Source of the DNA: Antitrichia curtipendula
Taxonomy: Eukaryota; Streptophyta; Bryopsida; Hypnales; Leucodontaceae
NCBI GenBank assembly: GCA_951230915.1
Contig: OX579634.1
Coordinates: 52,837,570-52,901,569 of the forward strand
DNA length: 64,000 bases
Direction of reading: 5' to 3'
This document shows positions 36,314 through 46,948 of this stretch, piece after piece. The translations under genes were made by a program, and so were the position numbers. The notes below the pieces were generated by a model, which saw nothing but the letters and a program-made list of their open reading frames with translations, did not search any database and was not told the DNA's origin. Numbering within the stretch: the first letter of the stretch is position 1; each line of letters starts with the position of its first letter.

Positions 36314-36748
36314 TCAGAATCTATTGTACAAGTTATTGGGGTCATCTCTAACATGTACGACCGGGGGGATTAAATGCATCCGCATGTTCATAGGATCTAT
36401 ATCAAGGAAATGAACCGTTCGATTCCTAAGTACCTCCCTGGCATGAGGATCACTAACGAGGGTCTTCAATACATGTCGATGATGAGGATGATGCAGTTGC
36501 AACTTGCAATGTAAATCACATCCACAAATTATCCGCCATAACCTTGAAATAATTTTTTGTGGAAGAAAACGTGCAAGAATCTCTTTTAGTGACGACCAAT
36601 GCATATTCGACCAGAGGAAAACGGAAGTCGTTGTCAGCAGAAGACTAATGAACGCCTCGAAACGTGATAATGTCTTCACATTAATCTGGTGATCCGAAGG
36701 AGAATCGTCACTGCAGAGAGCACCCGTGAGTACCAGGATCACCACTGC
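36314..36748 (-). CDS. HAD-like protein L1 (second FCP1-like module), element II copy
   Basis: An exon beginning after acceptor TTCTCTGCAG (36749-36758 side). It reads AVVILVLTGALCSDDSPSD, TTTSVFLWSNMHWSSLKEIL, WRIICGCDLH, REVLRNRTVHFLDIDP and LIPPVVHVRDDPNNLY. No stop interrupts this exon. The LVLTG strand aligns with DLNGLL of the L2 protein and VFLWSNM with AFWSSA, so it looks like a degenerate HAD/FCP1 domain without the catalytic Asp. Upstream exons of this gene were not identified. Function unknown; a structural partner of L2 is one possibility. Confidence 0.5.
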   Translation of the reverse strand, partial: AVVILVLTGALCSDDSPSDHQINVKTLSRFEAFISLLLTTTSVFLWSNMHWSSLKEILARFLPQKIISRLWRIICGCDLHCKLQLHHPHHRHVLKTLVSDPHAREVLRNRTVHFLDIDPMNMRMHLIPPVVHVRDDPNNLYNRF

Positions 36749-36759
36749 CTGCAGAGAAC

Positions 36760-38190
36760 AACACCCGCCCACAGTCAAGGACACAATACCTATAATGAAA
36801 GAAACATGACCTTAAATATCGAGAGATCTCCTGATGGAATATATCCTATGAAATTATCTGTAGCATACTTGAACAAGGGATCAGTGTTCCATGAACTACA
36901 GTAATCAAGCATTCCGATTTACTAATAAAATTATAAAGAAGAATGCAGAAAACAATTCGTACTTCCGAAGACCCCCAGAAGCTTTGGGAAAAAATTTGAG
37001 ACTTGTGTAATTTTGCTCCCATTGATTCAAAGTAATTCCGAGATGATCGAGAAAAGTAGGGCTCCATTTTTAAGTGAACTGCTTATGGAGAATGTAGATC
37101 ATTCATAAACTAAAATGAACTACAAACTACCTCCACATGTGGTGGTAGAATCAGAGGAATAGAATTCGGACCGAGGTAAACCATGAAGATCCATATCGTG
37201 AAATCCCGTGATGTAGACTGTAAAAGAGTAATACACCCGTATCCGAAAAGCAGAATTTTCGAACATCATGAGATCTCCGGATGAGGTAATGGACGAGCTT
37301 ATTACAAAATAACATCCAAAGAGTTTATGCAGAAGAGAACTGAATCAATGTCCATATTACTGATGGACGAATGAGTTCATAAGAAAAAAAAAATATTGTA
37401 AGAACGAATTCTAAGCGAAAGAAATGAGAAACAAAACAATGATACCATACGCACTCAGAATAAAGATATGACATGTATAAGGAATGATGTAACGGGAGAT
37501 CTCCTGATGAAGAGTCAGCAGTGGGAGGGCTAGGGGCCCCAACTTACCACAATTCAAATACGATTAAAATTATTCCAAGGGAGGTAGAGGGGTAATAGAA
37601 TAGCAAGAGCGTAAATGAAGTATCTGACAAAAACATAATGAAGGACTCATCAAACGGAGAGCATTTGTGAGACAAATCAGACATCTACATCTCTTCCGAG
37701 AAAATCCTAAAACTACGCAAATTTAACGAACTGAGTCTGCCCGAAGGATTATCATTTATATATTACAGGATCATAGAAAACAGACGGCCATACTAAGAAA
37801 TAAACAACCACATTAGCGAATTCGCTGGAAATTCCCATCATACCAATCACAGACACTAGAAAACAGTAACTCACAAAAAGGACGGAACATAGAGTACTTT
37901 AAAGAGAAAACAAGAATAGCTTGGTATTCGACTACAACAACACTGAAGTTGCAGAAAGCATCGTGAGATATCACGATGATCACATTACTATGAAGATTAT
38001 AAGTAAATTTATAAGGTCACCAGTTTGTTTGTTATGAACATAAGCGTCGAAGTCAGTTACAGAAGATGCATTTACTATGATTATAGTTTGTTCTACCAAT
38101 ATTGTGAGACCCACTATCTCTACTTATAAAGAAGTCCCAGATATCATCGTGAGATCTTTTGATAACGCCTACCGAGTATGAAAAAACAGC
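36760..38190. promoter_or_regulatory. L1-L2 interval of element II with palindromes
   Basis: No conserved exon was found. Family palindromes lie at about 36817-36840, 37193-37214, 37264-37284, 37492-37510, 37959-37979 (CATCGTGAGATATCACGATG) and 38143-38165. Five of the six keep the GAGAT core. Confidence 0.65.
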
Positions 38191-38191
38191 C

Positions 38192-38870
38192 CTATTTAGG
38201 AATTCCGCCCAGAATACTCTTCGCCAGCTTGGAAAACTTAATCTCTGACCTCTGACCACCCGGAAGTGGATGGTTTAAGACGTAGGAGATGACACTCTCG
38301 TTTGACTGAAACAGACCCTGAAGCCATGGCTTCAATTGCCCCTCCAAGAAGTAGTCCCTCAGATCACCGGCCCATGTTTTTGGATGAACGGCGGTGCATG
38401 GATCATTTAGGAGGTTCTTAATCGGACTGTCATCAATTAGAAGAACATTGTCTAAGGAATTCAAATTTGCGATACTGGTGAAGGTGGTCAGATCCTTCAG
38501 AAATTAGGGCCTATCCGGATTGTTGCGGTCTCTAAAGGAGGACACCCTGCAATCCTCCTGCGAGAGAACAACGACGTCCGCTGCTTTAAATGAGGTGGGC
38601 CACTGGGCCGCAGAAGGGTATCCAATAGAGACCTCACATTCTGGCTCAAAGCGCTGCTCCAGAACGCAACGGCTGCATGTCTATGCAACCAGTCAAAGAA
38701 CTCTACAACACCCGGATGGGGTACAATCTTGCGTTGATTAAGATCATCAAAAGATCTGTGAAGAAGAAGCCCATTGAGGTCAAGGACCACAGAGTACCGT
38801 CTGAAAACTACCTCTCTTGATGAACTCGCCATAGGCAAGGAAGGCATTCCAAGCTCTGCAAAAGACAAAA
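38192..38870 (-). pseudogene. FCP1/HAD-like phosphatase-fold protein L2, element II copy
   Basis: The exon follows a TTTTGCAG acceptor. It reads RRYSVVLDLNGLLLHR (motif I, with Asn for the second Asp), HPGVVEFFDWLHRHAAVAFWSSAL (motif II region), then after a frameshift near 38625 FKAADVVVLSQEDC, a TAA, FLKDLTTF and DNVLLIDDSPIKNLLND. It ends SILGGIPK at 38192. The domain order equals that of FCP1/NIF-type phosphatases, which dephosphorylate Ser/Thr in targets such as the polymerase II tail. The Asn substitution and the breaks make activity doubtful. It lies directly downstream of the L3 coding region and may be its C-terminal part. Confidence 0.65.
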
Positions 38871-38944
38871 GAAACATGTAGTTAGAGTCAATTCAAGAGA
38901 CATAGCTTTAAAACAAGATAAGATACAATGAAATAGTAAAGGAT

Positions 38945-40423
38945 TCAAGCATTTGTGATGTCTTTCGTCTCATTTTCCCTTGGCTTCGGCGCATCGCTCT
39001 CCGGTACTTTCAAAGCATCTTGTGACGGCGCCCCCTGATCAAGATTCCAGTTAAACACCTCTTCGTATATGAAACGATTTGCTTGCCTTACGGCTTCCAG
39101 ATGCTTTGACTTCGGATTATCTAGTGGTCGATTGGGGTATGAATTTAGACTCGAGAAATGACATAACTCCTTGAACACATCAAAATTGCTGACCTTCAGA
39201 ACCTCTGCCCCATCTAAGGGCAAGGCATCCAAAAACCCCGTGTCCACACCTGTGTCGCTTTCTCGAGCAACCTCACCTGCTGCCTCGAGGGCGATGTTTA
39301 CTACAGATGCCTCCTCAAGCCTCGACGAGTCCCTACCTGGTACGGGACTGAATAAGTCCAAATCCGTCATAGCATCCCTTCGAACGTCAACACTCATGTC
39401 CACCTGCACGCGCTTATCCATAGGCACTATCGTGGGATCCCTCGATGAAGGAAGGTTCTCCTCCATCGTCTCTATACCCTTCCCCTCGCATCTAGAAGTA
39501 ACATAGTCATGGGAGATAAGCGGTGTCTCCTTTAGCATCTCACTCGATACCAAAGTGCCGGTTGCAAGTTCTGATTCTTCCTTCCCTGGGTTCCGCGTCT
39601 CACTTGCAGGACTCGTTAGCAGCTCAGACTCTCCAGTCCTCAACTCATTCACCTCTTCATGTATGCCGGGAAGCTCCAGCGTGCAGCCAAAGGCAGGGCT
39701 AAGTGACTGACCGTCTTTCCCAACGTCGACCGGGCCCTTCTATGTCATCGTGAGATCCCCCGATGACGGGTGGGCAGCTTCCTTCTGAGGATGCTCAGCA
39801 CCCGTCAGTGTATCGTCGGCGAACTCTAAAAGTAACGGTTAAGAGGCGCAGGAAACAAGTGTCTTCGCGGCCTTCGACGCTTCCAGTGACGGCGAATCTA
39901 CTGCATCGTCGCCAGAGCCCTTGCCCTGTTGATTTCCGGTTGCCACCATCTCAGGATCTGAGCGACGAACAAATCGGTCCTTGTCAATCACTTCCACGTC
40001 AGGTGACGAGGTGATTCCGTCCTCCAGGAACTTCTCCGCCGCCAGCACTGTGGTGCTCTTGCTCTTCTTCTTAACGATAACTTTGTCCTTCACCTTCTCC
40101 AAAACATCAGAAAGCTTCTTCTTGATTTCTGGTTTCTTCCGCTTCTCCTGCGTCAACTGCTCTGGACCTTTGACTGACTTTGAAGAGTTCTTGACGTCTT
40201 TCTTACGGAGTTTTCTCTTGTCAGTAAGCGCCACGTCGGCAGCGTCGTCCTCCAACTCACTGTAATGTCGAGCAGCACCTGAACCAGCTGGTGTATCCCG
40301 AGCTCCCTCTCCATGCCTTTCCCTCACGCTCTCTCGCGCTGGACAAACTTCCTTATCTATCTTGTTGACCAAGGGCGGAGTCTCGAAGTCACCCGTCTGC
40401 CCCCTTCCTCGCGGAGAGTCCTT
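38945..40423 (-). pseudogene. L3 gene, linker exon, element II copy
   Basis: Starts after a TCGATGCAG acceptor. It is charged and low-complexity, with a lysine block RKKPEIKKKLSDVLEKVKDK (nuclear-signal-like) and an acidic second half. In-frame stops: TAA at 39839-39841 and TAG at 39740-39742, with the same frame continuing through both to the TGA at 38945-38947. The palindrome at 39745-39766 lies in frame and is read SSGDLTM. It is about 1.5 kb against about 0.6 kb in element I, so the linker length is free to vary. Confidence 0.5.
39745..39766. promoter_or_regulatory. Element II palindrome inside coding sequence
   Basis: TCATCGTGAGATCCCCCGATGA in the linker exon at the position homologous to 13519-13540 of element I, where the other motif stands. 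Confidence 0.6.
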
Positions 40424-40545
40424 CTGCATCGAAACATGCCAACTACACTGGAAATCAGAAAGCCATTGGGATAGCGTATATCATTGATGTGCGCTGCCAG
40501 GCATCCGGAGATCTCATGATGGCTCAACAAGAAGTGCACACTGAC

Positions 40546-40785
40546 CTTATTGTTCCCCTGCAATAATCGGGTTCCTCCTTCTTGTTCTCGCTCGCCGGAA
40601 TTGTCCAATTCCTTGTACGCTTCTTCCTTCTCATCCAAGTCCTGCTCCTCACCGCTCAGTACTTGGTGCTCAGATAGTGGCTTCGGCTTCAAGTGGAAGT
40701 GGTCCCACATTTGTCTCGCAAAGGCTTGACTTTCATTGGCAACCTCCGCGGAATTCACAACTTCGAGAACTTTCACTTTTGCACT
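40546..40785 (-). pseudogene. L3 gene, small exon, element II copy
   Basis: Acceptor TGCTGCAG and donor GTCAGT. It reads VKVLEVVNSAEVANESQAF, ARQMWDHF and an acidic run. The next intron (40424-40545) contains a family palindrome at 40502-40521. Aligns with 14081-14305. No stop within the exon. Confidence 0.5.
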
Positions 40786-40887
40786 CTGCAGCAGAAGGGG
40801 AAGAAGAGTACGTCAGTATCTGTTAGTTTATGGGAACAACATAATATTGGAAGGCGATGAAAACGAAAGGGACAATTAATTGTGTAC

Positions 40888-41346
40888 CATTCCTAGGAAT
40901 ATGAACTCTGGTCCACCGTTCATGTTAACGAGGATAAGGTCACCATATACGTGCTCGAAGAAGATGATCATGGCCGTCGACATCTTCAAGTACGGCACAT
41001 TCTATTGTCTCTAATATGTAAAGTCATCCCGATGCTCTTTGGACCTGTACACTTGCTTCATCTTTTTAGATTCTCTCGAGAAGAAGGTTTTGAAGGACAA
41101 TTGCGAACCAAAGTCCTTGCTGTACCCAAAGCAGAACACAATGAAGACGTTGAAGCCCTCCCCGGCGACAGCCTCCGGGAATCCGTCCTCTAGTGCCGTC
41201 ATGTAATTGACGAGGTGCAGGTCCCACACTCTGGTGTTGCCGTTTTCACGTCTTCTCTTCTCCAAATGAAGACACAGCATGTGGTATCTTTCTGCATCAA
41301 TAAGGAGTACGGCGGCAGACCGGGCTGTGACAAGCTTCGTGAATGG
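40888..41346 (-). pseudogene. L3 gene, central exon of element II, part 3' of the hAT insertion
   Basis: Reads FTKLVTARSAAVLLID, VWDLHLVNYMTALEDGFPE and LVNMNGGPEFIFLGM, then a donor. Two TAGs interrupt it near 41010. The frame joins exactly with the part at 57697-58596 once one GTGAATGG copy is removed (DALECYDPF followed by TKLVTA), matching element I at 14.87 kb. This shows that the hAT element landed in an exon. Confidence 0.6.
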
Positions 41347-41500
41347 CATGGTTGTCATACTGTACGGACGTCCGGTTCGCCCGTCCGTCCGTCCGGGACG
41401 TCCGTTAGAGGTCTCACCCGCCCGATACAGTCAACACAAAGTTGACTTTATGAACCAAAAAAGTAGGCCACGTGGACGCCATGTGGATTTAGGAACATGC

Positions 41501-41650
41501 AGGGCGGGGACTCCAGAGTCAGGGCGGGGACTCCAGTGAGTGGGGGGCGGGGACTCCAGTGAGAGTGGGGCGGGGACTCCAGAGAGTAGGGCGGGGACTC
41601 CAGCGACTGGGGCGGGAACGTGAGGAGGACGGGGCGTGGACGGCACGTGT
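41501..41650 (-). promoter_or_regulatory. GC-rich motif array 1 (inverse orientation)
   Basis: Six or more copies of GGGCGGGGACTCCAG, the reverse of the GTCCCCGCCC motif, ending directly before the kinase-like frame. Confidence 0.75.
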
Positions 41651-41659
41651 CGGGGCAAA

Positions 41660-42304
41660 ACATTGGATGTCGATGAGATTAAGCATGAACAAGGTACATG
41701 GTTGACAAAAGAAGAGCTTACATGGGTTGCAACTTACCGACGGAACCGAGTGAACTTGGCACTCTCTTTGCTTGTCATTGTGGGGAAATGCCACGATGCG
41801 CAGTACATGCACAACGACATCACTCCATCCAATATTTTGCTCCATTTTGATGATTATAAAGAGCACACGGTGTATATAGGGATATGTGATTGAGGACTTT
41901 CTAGCCGAGCTGTAGAGAAGGAGCCGTCAAGGTATGGCTTTCCCAACAAGGACATCCTAGTGAAGGAGAAGAGAATGCAAAGGTTTGCAGCCCCTGAATT
42001 GTTTTATATATACGGAGAGCAAGGTTTGGCAAATTCAATTGAGGCCATGCAAAAAATGCATTTGTATTCCATGGCAGCTGATGCATATGCGGCCGGATGG
42101 ATAGCAGCACAAATTTGGAAGGAAGAGTGGGACTCCAAATACTTTACAACGAAGAATCCAGAGCAGTATCAGAACCTCAGGATCAAATTGGAAAGCCTCG
42201 TAAAAGAGGATGTGAGTGAAAGGGCGTCAGTGCCAGATGTTCTCGACGCATTGAAGAAGGCCCCCCACTGTTGGACTATGCCAGAATGTTGTTATCGTAT
42301 ATAG
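41660..42304 (+). pseudogene. Protein-kinase C-lobe with TGA in the DFG position
   Basis: One frame shows kinase subdomains VIb to XI in order: YMHNDITPSNILL (catalytic loop, HND for HRD), ICD-stop-GLS (DFG/DWG segment), FAAPELF (APE), DAYAAGWIAAQIW (subdomain IX), ERASVPDVLDAL (subdomain XI). The TGA at 41891-41893 is the only break. A TGG-to-TGA change of a DWG would explain it. The N-lobe (glycine loop, Lys) is absent, since only about 310 bp, mostly motif array, separate it from the element end. So the gene is both 5'-truncated and nonsense-mutated. It has no in-frame ATG before 41808. A captured or family-specific kinase cargo is inferred. Confidence 0.7.
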
Positions 42305-44270
42305 TATTTAGTTTTTTTACTTTTTGTAGCTTAGCATATAGTTCAGGCATAGAAGGTAAATCATCCTCATAGAGGACCATGTGTATGTACTTCGCAATTG
42401 CCGAACACTTCAAATATATATGAAGTCGGATGCATTGTACATTCAAAATCTCATGTGAATATATTAACCTGCTATATCATTGTTCTTTCTCATTGCATGT
42501 TTATGAGTTCTATGAATTGATGATAAAACTTTTATAAAAATAGTGAATGCAATAGTTTGGTATAAAAATACATACACTTTATCTTTTCACTATGTCTATG
42601 TTTTACAGTTTTAGAAGTTAATGAAGCCCCCCCAAAATAAAATAAATGATCCAACAAAAAAAAGAATTACATTGAAGTACATTGGGATAATTTTAATCAT
42701 GAACACAAAAAAAGGTTCAAAAAAATTAAAAATTATAAAACGAAAAAAAGAAAAGGAAAGGGAATGATGGAACCCAAAAATAAGATTAATGGCTTTGAGT
42801 TGAGGTGGAAGAACTTTAGTAAATTAGAAAAAAATAAAGTAGGAAAAGGAAAGATTGAACGAATAAAGCTAAACTATGAATTCGAATAAAATAGTCTTCT
42901 CACTTAATGAACGAAAACAAAATAGAAAATGGAATGTTTGAACAAAAAAAAAAAAAATAACTATGAGTTGGGATGGGAGAGTTTTAGGAATGAAGCGAAC
43001 AAAAAAAGATAATCATCCAAGCCAAAAGGAATGGCATAGAGTTGGCATGGGAACTCCTTTGTTCATTAATGAAAAAAAAAATAGGAAAGGAAATCATGGA
43101 ACAAATCCGAAATGGCTTGGGGTTGGTATGGAATAATTTTGTGAGAGACATAGACCCACAAAAAATAGTGTGTTAAAGTGATTTCAACTAACACTCCAAA
43201 AAATTTACCATTTAGTTCGGATAGATTTGCGTTACCACAAAAAGTAAATGGAATTTCCTTTAGATGAAAGAGCTTGGCTAATAAAAGCAAAAAATGAAAT
43301 TAATAGGAATGATCATTCAAAAATAAATGGCCTCGAGTTGGGATGGAACAATTTTGCTAATAGCGGGAAAAAAAAATCATTCCACCTTACACAAGTGGCA
43401 TTGAATTCAAATAATTTTTTTTGGTAATGATGCCCACAAAATAGGGAAGAGAATGAAAACACTAGAAAAATTATGGCAATCACTTGAAATGGAAGTGTGC
43501 TTTAAAAATCAATGTCTAAAAGGGGAGATGGAGTGACCAAAGCTTTAGAAAAGCATACCAATTTATTTTAGGATTTTTAGCGGGGGGAATTATTTTTACG
43601 GACTTAAATAATCTAACATTAAAAGAAATATGAATGGTGGAGTGATTTGGACATGGAAGTGGTTTGGGGGTTACAAACTTATAATGAAGCAATTTAACAC
43701 CCAAAAAAAATATGGAATGGTGGATTGATTAGGATATGGAAATTATTGGGGTGTTAGAGTGATATGATCTAACATTAAATCTCAATATGGACTGCTAGAG
43801 TCACTTAGAACATGGAGTAATGTAGAAGGCTCAGAAATCACTCATCTAAAGGCTGGTTCGCATTTCTACAGTATTTCTTTACATGGGAATATTTTTAAGC
43901 TCATCTTTGAAACCAAGAAAAATTGATGAGGAATGTAGCCCAATCGGTTTCATATTTTTTTAAACATTATTGAATTAATTATAAATTTTCAAAGGAGATG
44001 TGTCCTAGGTCCCTATTTATATTCTTACGTCCTTCATATTGCAATTCTAAAGAAAAATGGGGATAGCAAAGACAATGATTGGCTCTTGTGATAAAGAATG
44101 TTTTTTTCCTTCCTTCCTTTTTGTCTTTTGAGGTCAATTTGAAAACTGCATCATGTCCATTCTACAACCACTTATAGGGGCAGTTCTTAATGCCAAAACT
44201 CTTTTCGAGCCTTCTACCTTAGGAAATGGAAATATGTCTAAGCACATTAACTTCGTATATTTAAATCATG
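42305..44270. repeat. Non-coding stretch with degenerate AATGAAGC/GGAATGATGGAACAA repeats
   Basis: From about 42600 to 43760 the phrases GGAAAGGGAATGATGGAAC, GGCATTGAGTTGGGATGG and TTTTAGGAATTAATGAAGC recur with drift every 60-100 bases. The same repeat fills 47220-48900 and 50800-51770. Confidence 0.7.
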
Positions 44271-44505
44271 TCCGCGCCCACTCTCTGGAGTCCCCGCCCC
44301 ACTCTCTGGAGTCCCAGTCCCACTCTCTGGAGTCCCCGCCCCCACTGTCTGGAGTTCCCGCCCCCACTGTCTGGAGTCCCCGCCCCACTGTCTGGAGTCC
44401 CCGCCCCCTCTCGGTGGAGTCCCCGCCCCCACTCGGAGGAGTCCCCGCTCTAACTCGATGGAGTCCCCGCCCCAACTCGATGGAGTCCCCGCCCTGGCGT
44501 CCCCC
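44271..44505 (+). promoter_or_regulatory. GC-rich motif array 2
   Basis: About ten copies of CTGGAGTCCCCGCCCCCACT-like units, directly upstream of the TATA box of the RING gene. Confidence 0.8.
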
Positions 44506-44513
44506 AGCTGCAA

Positions 44514-44523
44514 CTATATAAGG
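44514..44523 (+). promoter_or_regulatory. TATA box of the RING-H2 gene
   Basis: CTATATAAGG, 128 bp before the ATG. The following leader (CATTTGTC, CATTGAGCT, GTGAG, GTCTACTTG) resembles that of the hAT transposase after its own TATA at 52631. Confidence 0.7.
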
Positions 44524-44650
44524 CCTTCCCCGCCTCATTTGTCTTCGCCCTGCATACTCTCAGCCTTCCATCTCTTCATTGAGCTGGTTGTGAGCGTTGT
44601 GCGGGGTCTACTTGATTGCCAAGTGGAGGATTTCGCTTTTTTCTACAAAA

Positions 44651-46948
44651 ATGGATACACCACCAAGAATGACCAAGGAAGAACGAGATAGGACCCGACC
44701 ACGAGCCGGAAACAAACATCGCAAACGACTACATGTTCTACGAAACCCTGACAAGCTTGCATTCAGGGGATGGGAGGGCGTGCTTGAACCATGGACATAT
44801 GATGACTGCGCCAATTACATTGAGTGGTGCTACATAGACAAGTTGTTCCCGGAAGAGCGACACAACTGTCACAGACGCTTCCACAAGGCAAATTTAAAAT
44901 ACTGCCTGGACGAAGAGTTTACAAATCGATGCATTGAGGTGTACCAAGTGTTGTATGCTCTCTCAAACGTCATACGCAATGAAGTGCAACTTTTCCTTGC
45001 ACGAGGGGTCTATGCGGAGCTGAAGTTGAACAAGAGAGTGGATTGGTCAACTTTGAAGCAAATGGGAGAAAATGTCAATATTCCTACTCCAGCAAATGGA
45101 TTCATTCCAAGGGGGGTAAAAAGATACCCGGAAGGTGGTCTAGGGAAAACAAATACGCAGGTTCAAGCACCACGAAGATATGACACTAAAGACTCATCTA
45201 CGGACGACGACTCAGATGGATCTCGTGTACCAGTTGTAGTCAGCCATAGAATTCAACTACTACGAGCTAAAAAGAGGAGGGCTTCGCGTCAAACTGCTGA
45301 GGTTTTACACGAAAATGTTGTGGAGGAACAGGTGTTACCTATTGACGAACCAGTGGTAGGAATTATGGATGTTACAGCTGCTATAAACCGAATCCAGGGT
45401 TTGTTAATTGAAGTGAATGAGAAGAATGAGGAATTGCATTCTTTGTATAATGATGTTAACAAAATGAGAGAAGACATGCAAGAGAAGGACAACATTATCA
45501 ATCAACAACAACGTGAGATGGAGGTACTTCGGCACGCTCTTGAGGCAGCAACATTGGCCAATCGTGGTCAAGATCCACGAGAGGAAGCGCAAGGGCCTTC
45601 AAATAATTCTCAAATTCCATTGGAACCTACAGAAGTTGGTGCAACAATGGATACTCAGAATGATTCTTTGTCCTTTGGAGAATTACCCGCAAATGTAGGT
45701 GCAGCAAGGCCAGTGGACCAAAGCATCCAACTGACGGACGCGCTTGCAATGAATTTGACATTAAAAAATCAATTGCATGCATTGATGGAGCAGTATTACC
45801 AATGGAAGCTGGCATGTGTCTTCAGTGTTGACAGGACTAGGCAAATGGTGGAGGAATTCAAAAAAATTAACCACAATTACGGTGCACACAATCAAGAGAG
45901 GGTTTTTGGTTTGACATCGTGGGCCCTGGTGGATGATCATTTCAACATGGATGAAATGACAACCATTGACATTGCTGGTGGACAAACAACCATCGACTAG
46001 TCCAAACATGATTGGGATTTCAAGAATGAAGTTGGCTCTGCCGTGGACCACGAAGGCAATCCATTACTACTGTGGCCAAACCCTTCAACCTTCGTACACG
46101 ATGGAACTACATGTCCCATTTGCCTTAATCCATTTGGCCCGGAAGGTGGAATGCACTTAGGCACGTGTGAACATTTGTACCACCCATTCTGCCTAATTAG
46201 CTTGATGATTGTCTGCCGACGTTGTTCACTATGCAAGGCTCCTTTCCATAAGCGTTTGTATGAGTTGTTTGGATTAGTTCCCTACATGCCACCGCATTGG
46301 GAATTCAATGCTGAAAATGCCCCTGATCATTCTCAGAAGTGGGGAACAGACTTGGTGTGGAGTTGAAAATTGAACATCCATTCGTTGGGCAAACAACAAC
46401 TTTGTACCGAATGGGGTTGGGAAAAAGATCCGGCTCAAATTGTGGAGGTGTGCCACCACTTGGTTCCATTGAAGGACAACTTTAGCCAAGGACGACGGAA
46501 TTTCTTCTTCCAATGCTTCAATGGGCATTGGAATGAGGCACAAGAATACTTCCAATTTGGACCTCATTCTCTTGGATGGTTGTGGGGCGTTGATGGAGTT
46601 CGCATTACTGACGACCATGGGATGCGGAGGGGGGGAAACATTGACATGCCAGACCCTGCTGAACTTGCACAACTATCGGAGTCAGAGTGGCGAGAAACCT
46701 TTCGAAATGATGGGATGGACTTCTTGTTGGAACAACATAGCCCGGGAACTCTCCAATGTCTTCAAAGCCTCAAGCAATCACAAATATTGAAGGCTCTTTT
46801 AGAGGAAGACGGACCAGCGAGGAGAACTCGATCCGCAGTTCGTAGACTTCGTTTGGGAACAGATGAAGACCTTCCAATTCGCGCCGGGACACATGACAAT
46901 GAGGCTGGACCAAGTGGCAGTGCAAGTAGTCCAATGAACATGGACTAA
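44651..46948 (+). pseudogene. RING-H2 protein of unknown role, two in-frame stops
   Basis: One frame of 765 codons with TAG at 45998-46000 and TGA at 46364-46366 and no frameshift. The N-terminal part (WEGVLEPWTYDDCANYIEW, about residues 35-60) is unrecognised. A coiled coil follows at about residues 245-300. A complete RING-H2 finger is at about 488-534: CPIC, C-E-H-L-Y-H-P-F-C, then C-S-L-C, all eight ligands present. The C-terminal part is acidic, with RRTRSAVRRLRL near the end. RING-H2 proteins usually act as E3 ubiquitin ligases; that role is inferred. The ATG after TTTCTACAAAA was chosen because the frame upstream is leader. It shares promoter layout with the transposase. Confidence 0.65.

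Noticed and set aside
36846..37067. Minus-strand frame as an upstream exon of L1
   Set aside because: No homologous sequence was seen at the matching place of element I.
44153..44538. Open frames rich in Leu-Glu-Ser-Pro-Pro repeats around the GC-rich arrays (also at 41431-41663, 51932-52570 and 56945-57316)
   Set aside because: They are translations of the tandem DNA motif and appear on both strands and in several frames.
29666..46948. Reassigned stop codons or an alternative genetic code, suggested by many in-frame TAG and TGA
   Set aside because: TAA, TAG and TGA all occur in frame, several face Trp in the sister copy, and frameshifts occur too. Nonsense decay explains this more simply.
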